The notes beneath the pieces were generated by a model that did not search any database, was not told the DNA's origin, and saw only the letters and a program-made list of their open reading frames with translations. A DNA stretch of 39,614 nt from Treponema sp. (lineage in GTDB: Bacteria; Spirochaetota; Spirochaetia; Treponematales; Breznakiellaceae), in contig JAIRYV010000020.1 in NCBI GenBank assembly GCA_031267685.1, positions 1 to 39,614 on the forward strand, read 5' to 3'. Below are positions 16,655 through 23,302 of the stretch, piece by piece. Every line of letters begins with the position of its first letter. Within the stretch, counting starts at the first letter, position 1. The position numbers and the translations under genes were made by a program.

Positions 16655-17609
16655 AACCAGACTCCTTTACTAATCTAATGGTATCATCAATAGTTTGACC
16701 GTCAGCAGTTAAATATCCTGACGCAAAAAGAGAATCAACAACGCTTAACAACTCCCGTTCATGTCCTTTGAAATACACTTCCCTTCCTGCTGCACAACGA
16801 ATTGATGCAGCGGGAAGAATAAACCGCGTAAGGCATACTACTTTAAGGCAATAGGCTGTAGTGAGATGCGTGGTATCTGCTTTTTCCAGACATGTTCCTT
16901 GAAGTGGCAGCAGAAAATTGATAGGAACAGATGCAGGATGTATACTTTGAAGCTCAAGCAGCATATCAACCACGTCGTCGTTACTTTCACCAAGACCGAT
17001 GATTCCTCCAGAGCATATTTCAAACCCTATAGCTTGCAGCATTTTTATATTCGCCACACGCTCATCAAAAGTATGAGTCGTACAGATGTGTGGATAAAAG
17101 GCGCGACTTGTATTCAGGTTATGGTTAATCCTATCAACACCAGCAGCTTTTAATTTCCGTGCTTGAACTTCGGTTAAGAAACCAATAGAACAGCAGATGG
17201 CAGTATGTGTTTCAGCTTTTAACTTTCGCACTTGTTCGGAAAAGGCGTCAATAGCATTATCACTGAATCGTATACCGCTTAATCCAATGCAATGACGGCT
17301 TAACCCGCGTTCCTTAATCAGTGATCCTGTTGCAGATAATTTTTCATAAGAAATTAAAGGATACATGTCTATGCCGGAATCTGCGTTTCGGGATTGCGCG
17401 CAATAAGCGCAGTCTTCACTGCAATTACCGCTCTTTGCATTAGAAAGAATTTGAATACTTACCATCAGTCCTTTATGTTTTTTCCGTAAAACAAAGGCTG
17501 CTTTTACAAGATTATCCAGTTCATCATCAGGCGCATCCAGTATCCTAATGCAATCTTCTCGACGCAAAGCACTGCCTTTCAGTATTATCGAATCAATAGT
17601 GTCTATCAT
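16635..17609 (-). CDS. bioB: biotin synthase BioB
   Basis: A 324-residue radical-SAM enzyme that inserts sulfur into dethiobiotin. The [4Fe-4S] motif CSEDCAYC covers residues 63-70. Candidate [2Fe-2S] ligands are kept: Cys107 (RHCIG), Cys139/140 (AICC), Cys199 (ICSGGIIGLGE) and Arg276 (AAGRE). The substrate motif NHNLNTS is present. No bioA, bioD, bioF or bioC is in the window, so it probably uses imported or salvaged dethiobiotin, or other genes elsewhere. It lies 9 bp after birA. Confidence 0.97.
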   Translation of the reverse strand: MIDTIDSIILKGSALRREDCIRILDAPDDELDNLVKAAFVLRKKHKGLMVSIQILSNAKSGNCSEDCAYCAQSRNADSGIDMYPLISYEKLSATGSLIKERGLSRHCIGLSGIRFSDNAIDAFSEQVRKLKAETHTAICCSIGFLTEVQARKLKAAGVDRINHNLNTSRAFYPHICTTHTFDERVANIKMLQAIGFEICSGGIIGLGESNDDVVDMLLELQSIHPASVPINFLLPLQGTCLEKADTTHLTTAYCLKVVCLTRFILPAASIRCAAGREVYFKGHERELLSVVDSLFASGYLTADGQTIDDTIRLVKESGFEYHIE

Positions 17610-17618
17610 TCATTATCC

Positions 17619-18560
17619 TTATACAAACCGCAGAGATGCAACTCCGGGCGATAGTTGTTCTATACTGTTGTCAGTTTTCACCAACCCTCGACCTTCCTCA
17701 TCGATACCCAAAAATACACCGGTACGCTGTGGTGAATAGCGCACTTCCATTCCCACGCCCCAAGCCGCTTGATTCCACAACTGAGCGACCGATCCTTCAA
17801 GCACACCATACTGTTTTAGAGCAGTCCATTCCGCGAGAATAGCGCTCAGTACCTGTCGCCGGGAACATTCCCGACCGGCAAGGGATGCACAGTTCACCAT
17901 ATCAAGAGAAACCGCAGGATTGTTGATGTTTATCCCCAGTCCCAAGGTAAGCCAGGTGATGCGATCTCCTTCAGCATACAGTTCAGAAAGTATTCCTGCG
18001 ATTTTTTTAGCGTCTACATAGATGTCATTAGGCCAGGTAAGCCATGCTTTTTGCCCAGTGATCGTGCTGATGACCTTTGCGGCGCAGCATTGCAGAGCCA
18101 TAGCATACCGTACATAGTCCTGCACAGAGCATGTTGGTCGTTCAAGCAGGGTGAAGAACAATCCGCCTACTGCTGAATCCCAGTTTCTGCCCTGTCTTCC
18201 CCTACCGTTGCTCTGCTTTTCAGCGATACACACAGCTCCGCTCTCTGCTCCCTTGTCAGCCAAGTCCTTAGCGCGGTTCATAGTGCTATCCGTACTTTCC
18301 CAATGATGAAAGTTCTCCTCATTAGTGCCAAATTCCCAGGGATAGAGAAAGTCTCCGTCCTCTTTTTCGATGATCCGGTATCCCTGGTCGTCTCCATGTA
18401 TTGGATAGCCAGCTTCAATAAGGGAATGTATCCCCTTCCACACTGCTACGCGGGAAACTCCAGCTTCTTTACCAAGTTCGCTGCCTGAAACAGAGCGTTC
18501 TGCTTCTCGGAGTTTCTTGAGTAGGTATGCTTTAGTAGAAAGACCGTTTCTGTTATCCAT
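17619..18560 (-). CDS. birA: bifunctional biotin ligase / biotin operon repressor BirA
   Basis: A 313-residue protein from the ATG at 18560. An N-terminal winged helix-turn-helix (VSGSELGKEAGVSRVAVWKG, about residues 24-43) is followed by the biotin-protein ligase core with WESTDSTMNRAKDLA, the biotinyl-AMP motif NGRGRQGRNWDS, and WPNDIYVDAKKIAGILSEL. The C-terminal SH3-like domain reads RYSPQRTGVFLGIDEEGRGL. It would attach biotin to carboxylase carrier proteins and repress transcription when biotin is plentiful. The frame extends to a TTG at 18599, but neither start has a clear Shine-Dalgarno; the ATG gives the usual family N-terminus. First gene of the biotin operon. Confidence 0.95.
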   Translation of the reverse strand: MDNRNGLSTKAYLLKKLREAERSVSGSELGKEAGVSRVAVWKGIHSLIEAGYPIHGDDQGYRIIEKEDGDFLYPWEFGTNEENFHHWESTDSTMNRAKDLADKGAESGAVCIAEKQSNGRGRQGRNWDSAVGGLFFTLLERPTCSVQDYVRYAMALQCCAAKVISTITGQKAWLTWPNDIYVDAKKIAGILSELYAEGDRITWLTLGLGININNPAVSLDMVNCASLAGRECSRRQVLSAILAEWTALKQYGVLEGSVAQLWNQAAWGVGMEVRYSPQRTGVFLGIDEEGRGLVKTDNSIEQLSPGVASLRFV

Positions 18561-18571
18561 GATGTATAAGA

Positions 18572-18589
18572 GGTTAACGAAGATTAACC
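18572..18589. promoter_or_regulatory. inverted repeat upstream of birA, candidate BirA operator
   Basis: A perfect palindrome GGTTAA-CGAAGA-TTAACC lies 12 bp upstream of the birA ATG, just after a TTGACT (18599-18594 on the minus strand) that could be a -35. BirA operators in many bacteria are built from GTTAAC-like half sites, but with a longer spacer. Autoregulation is therefore plausible but not shown. Confidence 0.45.
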
Positions 18590-18627
18590 GTTTAGTCAAG
18601 AGATTGATAGAAATATTGTGTTATATG

Positions 18628-18692
18628 TTGCGTTTTTTTTGATTGTGGTATAATCTTTCAGAGCAAAGGCACGGTAGTTCCGTGCCTGCTCG
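18628..18692 (+). promoter_or_regulatory. possible promoter leading into a strong stem-loop
   Basis: TTGCGT (18628-18633), a 15-bp spacer and a perfect TATAAT (18649-18654) are followed directly by a stem-loop: GAGC (18661), AGGCACGG (18667-18674), loop TAGTT, CCGTGCCT (18680-18687), GCTC (18688-18691), with a two-base bulge. A transcript starting near 18661 would begin with this hairpin and run into the 21-bp array. The short spacer weakens the promoter call; the hairpin is clear. Confidence 0.35.
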
Positions 18693-18700
18693 TAGTGCAT

Positions 18701-18947
18701 AGTGTTGTTTCACCTTGTAAACACGTTGTTTTGCCTTGTGAACATGTTGTTTACTTATGTAAACACGTTGATCTTTTATGTAAACACGTTATTCTCACTG
18801 GTAAACAAAGTGTTTACATAAGTAAACAGAGTATTCTCACTGGTAAACACGTTGTTCTCACCGGTAAACAAAGTGTTCTCACTGGTAAACAAAGTGTTTA
18901 CATAAGTAAACAGAGTATTCTTTTATGTAAACAACATGTTTTCACGA
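18701..18947 (+). repeat. 21-bp tandem array with GTAAACA core (iteron-like)
   Basis: Eleven 21-bp units begin at 18717, 18738, 18759, 18780, 18801, 18822, 18843, 18864, 18885, 18906 and 18927, each opening with GTAAACA or a one-base variant, after a partial unit at 18701-18716. Units at 18801 and 18885 read GTAAACA-AAG-TGTTTAC, a perfect palindrome. The pair 18801+18822 is nearly repeated by 18885+18906, an 84-bp higher-order period. The period equals two helical turns and is divisible by three, so a frame with a 7-residue repeat stays open (GTG at 18695 to 18958) but lacks a ribosome-binding site. Confidence 0.95.
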
Positions 18948-18960
18948 CATGGAATTGAGC

Positions 18961-19006
18961 CGTGTCAAGAAAAAATTTTGATTTTTCATCAAAAAACCTT
19001 GACACG
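18961..19006. promoter_or_regulatory. long stem-loop overlapping the -35 of the next gene
   Basis: CGTGTCAAG (18961-18969) pairs with CTTGACACG (18998-19006), and inside it TTTTGAT (18976-18982) pairs with ATCAAAA (18988-18994). The right arm contains the -35 TTGACA of the promoter at 18999-19027, so the palindrome may be an operator for that promoter as well as an RNA hairpin. Confidence 0.5.
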
Positions 19007-19027
19007 TTTGACAATGTGCGTTATACT
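18999..19027 (+). promoter_or_regulatory. sigma-70 promoter of the orphan gene at 19059
   Basis: TTGACA (18999-19004), exactly 17 bp, TATACT (19022-19027). The predicted transcript starts near 19034 and leads to a GAAGGAG Shine-Dalgarno and the ATG at 19059. Confidence 0.75.
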
Positions 19028-19058
19028 TATTGTATATCAGTTCTGAAGGAGCGATAAA

Positions 19059-19727
19059 ATGAATGGAAAGCGTTACATGGGTTCTACTGAAACGGAACTT
19101 CTCTTATGGGGTGAGAATTTTAGTACGAACTGTACAAGTACAGGAGCGACGTATGGATTCTCTCAGGATGAGATTACCACGTTTGCAGGCTCGACAGGCG
19201 CTTTTAAGTCTGCGTATGAGATTTGCCAAACTCCTGCGCGTAGTAAACTTGACACCATAGCCAAGAACAAGGCAAAGGATGCGCTGCGCGCTCTTGCGCG
19301 TGGCTATGTTGCCCGTCTTCAGGCGCATCCTGCGATGACCGATGAGGTGCGGGAACGGTATGGCATACCGATTTATGATCGGGTCCACACACCTCAGCCT
19401 GTTCCGACCGATCATGTTGATTTCGGCATTGAGCTTGATGCAGCGGCGCACATAGTATGCTGCCGCTATCGGATTGCGAACAGTTCTCGTCGTGGGAAGG
19501 GCAAGTATCACGGTGTTGAGATTCGCTACATGCTTAAGCCGATTACAGAAGCAGCGCCGGTAGACCCTGAAGAGTTTACGCGCAGTGAAGTCAACACAGC
19601 GTCGCCGTGGAAACATACGTTTCAAGGTGATGAAGTTGGGAAACGTGCCTATTTTGTCATGCGCTGGGAAACCAGCACTGGTGGGAAAGGCCCGTGGTCT
19701 GGGATACAAAGCATAGTTATTCCTTGA
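19059..19727 (+). CDS. hypothetical protein, possible C-terminal Fn3-like domain
   Basis: A 222-residue protein without a signal peptide or membrane segment; I do not recognise the family with certainty. Residues ~40-105 are helical and charged (SKLDTIAKNKAKDALRALAR then GYVARLQAHPAMTDEVRERYG). The second half is beta-rich; it ends with KRAYFVMRWETSTGGKGPWS, which resembles the last strands of a fibronectin type III domain (an aromatic-x-aromatic-W pattern followed by GPWS). Promoter, Shine-Dalgarno (AAGGAG, eight bases) and start are all good, so it is likely expressed. It stands alone, directly downstream of the 21-bp array, much as the DUF4469 gene follows the second 23-bp array. Confidence 0.8.
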   Translation: MNGKRYMGSTETELLLWGENFSTNCTSTGATYGFSQDEITTFAGSTGAFKSAYEICQTPARSKLDTIAKNKAKDALRALARGYVARLQAHPAMTDEVRERYGIPIYDRVHTPQPVPTDHVDFGIELDAAAHIVCCRYRIANSSRRGKGKYHGVEIRYMLKPITEAAPVDPEEFTRSEVNTASPWKHTFQGDEVGKRAYFVMRWETSTGGKGPWSGIQSIVIP

Positions 19728-19973
19728 GCGGGAGTTATACACCGTACAGGGCCTTTGATAATGCGCTTACTGGGTGTGCAAAGGAAGCGCTTAAAAGCGC
19801 TGCGTACCACGGCAAGCGTGTTATCTGTCTTAGGGCAGGTTTAGTCTGTAACTGTTGATGTTGCGGCGTGGGATTTTGATACTTGTTTGTAAAGAGATTT
19901 AGTTGTTTTTTAATGTTAATAGAATTTTTACAATGCTTATGCCTTACCATAGGCATTGAACAGGAGAAACGCT

Positions 19974-20528
19974 ATGAAAAAGCAATGTGTTATATATGTG
20001 TTGTTTCTAACCGCCCTATCCTCACTAGCGGCTCAGGCAACAAGCAATCTTGGCATGAAACCCATTCTTGAGCATTATGCGGCTTCGAATTTTATTGCTG
20101 GTGCTGTCAGCAAGGGTGATTTGGATTTAATTGTCAAGGCGGGAGTCCGCGCTCCAAGTGCCAGTAACCGGCAACCGTGGCACTTTACGGTAATCCAAAG
20201 TTATGATTTGGTAAAACAGATTATGCCTTCTGCGGTGGAGGGTAATGTACTGATTGTTGTCTCCGTACCGGGGACTGGTTGGGAAATCTTTGACGGCGGT
20301 TTAGCGACTGAGAGTATGTATCTTGCTGCTCAAGCCTTGGGCTATGGCTCTCGGATATACACAGGAGGGCGAGATGCCTTAAATAATAGATTTAAGGCAG
20401 CATTAGGTCTTCCTTCGGGTTATAGCGCTCTTGGTTTGGTACGAATAGGTAGAGTTGCTGCGGGAATTGATGCTATCAGTGCGGCTTCATCTCGGAAGAG
20501 TGTAGATGCGGTAGTGAGCTACAAATAA
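19974..20528 (+). CDS. exported nitroreductase-family protein
   Basis: A 184-residue protein. The N-terminus MKKQCVIYVLFLTALSSLAA is a signal peptide, so the protein is predicted periplasmic, unusual for a flavin nitroreductase. The body has the FMN-binding motif RAPSASNRQPWHF (about residues 51-63) and the family's later motif DGGLATESMYLAAQALGYGS (about 101-120). The C-terminal part is short for the family. The ATG at 19974 is preceded by CAGGAGA; an upstream in-frame start at 19956 lacks one. A small hairpin (ATGCCT/AGGCAT, 19939-19956) lies just upstream. The stop is followed in the same frame by more than 200 open codons. Confidence 0.8.
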   Translation: MKKQCVIYVLFLTALSSLAAQATSNLGMKPILEHYAASNFIAGAVSKGDLDLIVKAGVRAPSASNRQPWHFTVIQSYDLVKQIMPSAVEGNVLIVVSVPGTGWEIFDGGLATESMYLAAQALGYGSRIYTGGRDALNNRFKAALGLPSGYSALGLVRIGRVAAGIDAISAASSRKSVDAVVSYK

Positions 20529-20594
20529 AAGGTAACCACAGAGGGGACATGGCGGAATGGTGCATACCTTGCTGGCTTTGCTGATGCGGACTGT

Positions 20595-21149
20595 TTGCGT
20601 CCCTCTATGAACAAGCTCTATAAAGCGGGTCTTCTCAGGGTTAGCGGTGAATCCAACGACATGGCGGCGAGCAAGCGTGTTTATGATGTGTTCTGGCTTG
20701 CTGATTACCGGGCGGAATCAACGGTTATTGTGCAGGAAGGCGTAGACAAGGCAGGTGTGCATATTCAAGTATCAAGTCTGTTCGTTATTCCTTTGGATTC
20801 GAAGAATGCGGAAAAGGTCGTTACGATGATAGCCTATTTTTCTACTGATGATTACTTCATTCTTAACAAATATGGCATAGAGGGTTATACGTTCAAGTGC
20901 GGTGTTGATGGAGTGTCCGAAAAGTTGTCCAATGAGCTGGGTTATTCTGATAGTTTTAAGCTCAAGTTTGATTTTTCTGATAACTATTTTGCCAGGAAGT
21001 ATGCCTTTGTGTACAATATCGACACTCAGATAGCTTTCCCCTCATCCCAAGAGATGGATTGCATTAGTGTGTTATTTCCGGGTCTCAACACCTATAGCGC
21101 TGAATTAATGGCTTTCTTTTACCATACTTGCATGAACTGGGCGAAGTAG
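20595..21149 (+). CDS. hypothetical protein, start uncertain, possibly 5'-truncated
   Basis: The frame is open immediately after the nitroreductase stop, from 20529, and reads TWRNGAYLAGFADADCLRPS before the first ATG at 20607; a TTG at 20595 is the first candidate start. None has a Shine-Dalgarno. By contrast an ATG at 20549 in another frame has AGAGGGG upstream but ends after 11 codons. The 184-residue product shows mixed alpha/beta composition (VYDVFWLADYRAESTVIVQE, KVVTMIAYFSTDDYFILNKY) and no signal peptide. I do not recognise the family. It may be a gene that lost its 5' end, or a frameshifted one. It is followed by two stem-loops. Confidence 0.5.
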   Translation: MRPSMNKLYKAGLLRVSGESNDMAASKRVYDVFWLADYRAESTVIVQEGVDKAGVHIQVSSLFVIPLDSKNAEKVVTMIAYFSTDDYFILNKYGIEGYTFKCGVDGVSEKLSNELGYSDSFKLKFDFSDNYFARKYAFVYNIDTQIAFPSSQEMDCISVLFPGLNTYSAELMAFFYHTCMNWAK

Positions 21150-21153
21150 TATT

Positions 21154-21197
21154 GCTATGTTCCATGTGCATAGCGGCAGTTGTTTTTTAACAGCTGC
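21154..21197 (+). terminator. two stem-loops after the orphan ORF
   Basis: GCTATG/CATAGC (21154-21174) is followed by GCAGTTGTT-TTTT-AACAGCTGC (21176-21197, one G-U pair). No T-run follows, so termination is likely but not of the classic intrinsic type. Confidence 0.4.
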
Positions 21198-21243
21198 AAC
21201 GCCCTCGTTACAGCCTAAGTACAGGTGCGAAGGCCACAGATTC

Positions 21244-21262
21244 CTAGACACTGTTAGTAAAG
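21244..21262. repeat. 19-bp insertion-sequence tip, inverted copy of 24590-24608
   Basis: The minus strand reads CTTTACTAACAGTGTCTAG, identical over 19 bp to the plus strand at 24590-24608. It is the outer tip of the IS5-like remnants. The AAA-ATPase-like pseudogene ends seven bases from it. Confidence 0.85.
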
Positions 21263-21269
21263 AAGTATG

Positions 21270-21677
21270 TTAAGGAGAGCGATCACAATACATCTGGGGA
21301 AGTTGATAGCTACTATCGCGCAACTGATTGAAGCTGCTCAACAGACTCACTTCAGAGAGGCGCGTTACGCTGGTTATAAACACAAAGCGCAGGCATCTGT
21401 CCACTGACTTGAGCATCCCATAACATATACGAAGCACTATGTGGAATCGCTGATTCAGGTCTGGATCATTCAAGCTATCGGCGAGCGGCTTATCATACTC
21501 ATCAATGAGTATTGCCACCTTTTCGTCACTTTGGTACGCGGTCTCGGTACTGGGCAAGCTCTATGGGCAAAGGCAGCGAAGCTCTGAGACACCCACTTAG
21601 CGCATACCTTTATAGGTAAGCTGATACTGCTTGGTATCGCGGCGGTAGATATGACACAGTTCCGCGATCCTAGACAT
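21270..21677 (-). pseudogene. AAA-ATPase-like (PF09820 type) gene fragment, frameshifted
   Basis: From 21557 downward one frame reads EKVAILIDEYDKPLADSLND and then RFVFITSVTRLSEVSLLS, the central hallmark of the AAA-ATPase-like/DUF1703 family that is highly multiplied in spirochaetes and Bacteroidetes. The segment expected just before it (IELAQYRDRVPK) is present but in another frame, around 21520-21560, so there is a frameshift. Further upstream a good GGAGGAC plus ATG at 21677 opens a frame that stops after 26 codons. Downstream the frame is cut at the insertion-sequence tip at 21244-21262. The nuclease-like C-terminal half is absent. Non-functional. Confidence 0.8.
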
Positions 21678-21768
21678 GATGTCCTCCTAATAACCCGACG
21701 GAGCGGGTTATCGTCAATAATGGTATATAGGCGGACTTGTAAAAGCTTGTACTACAATAAGTTACTTT

Positions 21769-21842
21769 TGAGGCTGAGAGGATTCGAACCTCCGACCTTC
21801 AGATCCGCAATCTGATGCTCTATCCAACTGAGCTACAACCTC
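21769..21842 (-). tRNA. tRNA-Arg(GCG)
   Basis: A 74-nt cloverleaf: acceptor GAGGTTG/CAGCCTC, D-arm GCTC...GAGC, anticodon stem TCAGA/TCTGA with loop TTGCGGA (anticodon GCG, codons CGC/CGU), T-arm GGAGG-TTCGAAT-CCTCT. CCA is not encoded. GCG is an uncommon Arg anticodon in bacteria, which usually use ACG. Last of three tRNAs transcribed together from the promoter at 22110-22138. Confidence 0.96.
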
Positions 21843-21877
21843 TTACGCGACAAAAGTCGCGACGGCAAACGCCGCAA

Positions 21878-21964
21878 CGGAGCAGGGGGGATTCGAACCC
21901 CCGGCACCCTTTCGGGTGCGACGGTTTAGCAAACCGTTGGTTTCGGCCACTCACCCACCACTCC
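21878..21964 (-). tRNA. tRNA-Ser(GCU)
   Basis: An 87-nt class II tRNA: acceptor GGAGTGG pairs with CTGCTCC (two G-U pairs), anticodon arm ACGGT-TTGCTAA-ACCGT gives GCU (codons AGC/AGU), long variable arm GCACCC-GAAA-GGGTGC, T-arm CGGGGG-TTCGAAT-CCCCC. CCA not encoded. Confidence 0.97.
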
Positions 21965-22011
21965 AATGGGGTTATCCACAATGCCATCAGTGGGCCATCC
22001 CCACACTGACA

Positions 22012-22096
22012 CGGAGCAAGGGGGATTCGAACCCCCGGCGCCTTGCGGCGCAGCAGTTTTCAAGACTGCCACCATCGACCACTCGGACATCGCTCC
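22012..22096 (-). tRNA. tRNA-Ser(UGA)
   Basis: An 85-nt class II tRNA: acceptor GGAGCGA/TTGCTCC, anticodon arm GCAGT-CTTGAAA-ACTGC gives UGA (codon UCA), variable arm GCGCC-GCAA-GGCGC, T-arm with TTCGAAT. CCA not encoded. First gene of the tRNA unit. Confidence 0.97.
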
Positions 22097-22109
22097 AGAT
22101 AACATCTCT

Positions 22110-22138
22110 AGTATACAGAAGTAAAAAATTTATGTCAA
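22110..22138 (-). promoter_or_regulatory. promoter of the Ser-Ser-Arg tRNA unit
   Basis: On the minus strand TTGACA (22138-22133), 17 bp, TATACT (22115-22110). The tRNA-Ser(UGA) 5' end is 14 bp after the -10. The same hexamers and spacing occur at 18999-19027. Confidence 0.85.
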
Positions 22139-22283
22139 GCTCCTGTACAAAAATTTTAGCAATTCAAAGTTATAAAGAAGTATGACAGTGGAAAACTCGT
22201 ATCGTGCGGAGAAGAGCACGTGGGAATGAAAGGGTGGTAACACCGAGCATACTACGACGCATGTATCGCACATATTCAGCTAC

Positions 22284-23258
22284 TTATGACTTCAGCGGGA
22301 AACGCGCCGCGTTGTCTGTGTGTTCAACCACATAAGTATACGCAGTCTCAAAATCAGGGACGCCGCCTGTTGCCCCAATACGGGTTACGTTGTGGCTCGC
22401 CACCACGTTAGCAAAAACCGCGGCATTTTCGGGAGACCAGCCTTCAAGTAGTCCGCGCAAGAAACCACCTACAAAGGAGTCGCCCGCGCCAGTGGTGTCA
22501 ACCGGCTTGAATTCGCTGAACGTGGGGATGTACCACTCGTCCTTGAAGTCGGTGAGATAACAGCCTTTGCTGCCGAGTTTCACGATGAGGAGCTTTGCGC
22601 CGAAAACTGAAAGCACTGAGCGTATGTCGGAAAGCTCTGTTTTGCCGGTGAGTGTCTTTGCTTCACGGTAGCTGGGGAGAAGTATGTCGGTTTCGTAGAG
22701 CATGGGTTCAAGCTGGTGGAGCCAGTATACGCTGTCGTGCGCATCGCCACCGCCAAAGTCCGCCGCGGTGAGTTTGCCCGCACGATGTGCACGTTTGAAA
22801 AGTGCTGCGCTGCCGCCTTCATCCATGCCGCACATATACATGGCGCTTCCCAAGTACACAATGTCAGCCTCATCAATCAGTTCTTCCTTGACATAACGGT
22901 ATGACAGTTCGCTATTAATCATACCGGATAACAGAAAGTGCCGCTCACCTTCAGGCTCAATGAGGATGTGCGAAACGCTGGTGGGCAATGTGGGATGACG
23001 ACAAAACGAGCGCAGATCAATGTCCAGCGTGGTAAGCCGTTCTACTACAAAGTCGCCGTACCCGTCGTTGCCAACAAGGGCGCAGAGCGAAGCTGCTACG
23101 CCGAGTTTTTTCAGCGTAACAGCGACATTAGTCGCGTCACCGCCAGTAGCCCAGACCGGCGACTCTATACGGACACTATCACAGGAAAATACCGCGCCAG
23201 ATACAGGGCGCAACGGTACATCAACCACCACAAGCCCTACACAGAAGATTTTATTCAT
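22284..23258 (-). CDS. PfkB-family carbohydrate kinase
   Basis: A 324-residue ribokinase-fold sugar kinase, cytoplasmic. Landmarks: ATGGDATNVAVTLKKLG near residue 37 (the GG-[DG]-x-x-N substrate motif), and near residue 244 VDTTGAGDSFVGGFLRGLL, the PfkB signature with the catalytic Asp and anion hole. The substrate is not readable; neighbouring class II aldolase suggests that it phosphorylates a ketose or ketose phosphate later cleaved by the aldolase. It lies 44 bp after the aldolase gene in the same direction, an operon. Possible roles include tagatose/fructose phosphate or a deoxy-inositol-like sugar acid pathway. Confidence 0.93.
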   Translation of the reverse strand: MNKIFCVGLVVVDVPLRPVSGAVFSCDSVRIESPVWATGGDATNVAVTLKKLGVAASLCALVGNDGYGDFVVERLTTLDIDLRSFCRHPTLPTSVSHILIEPEGERHFLLSGMINSELSYRYVKEELIDEADIVYLGSAMYMCGMDEGGSAALFKRAHRAGKLTAADFGGGDAHDSVYWLHQLEPMLYETDILLPSYREAKTLTGKTELSDIRSVLSVFGAKLLIVKLGSKGCYLTDFKDEWYIPTFSEFKPVDTTGAGDSFVGGFLRGLLEGWSPENAAVFANVVASHNVTRIGATGGVPDFETAYTYVVEHTDNAARFPLKS

Positions 23259-23302
23259 TGCTTTACCCTAACGTTACCAAGTTTCATCGCCTTATGAGTG
23301 CC

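Noticed and set aside
17619-18599. TTG start of birA at 18599
   Set aside because: The extension adds 13 residues not expected in BirA, and the TTGACT there looks more like a promoter -35.
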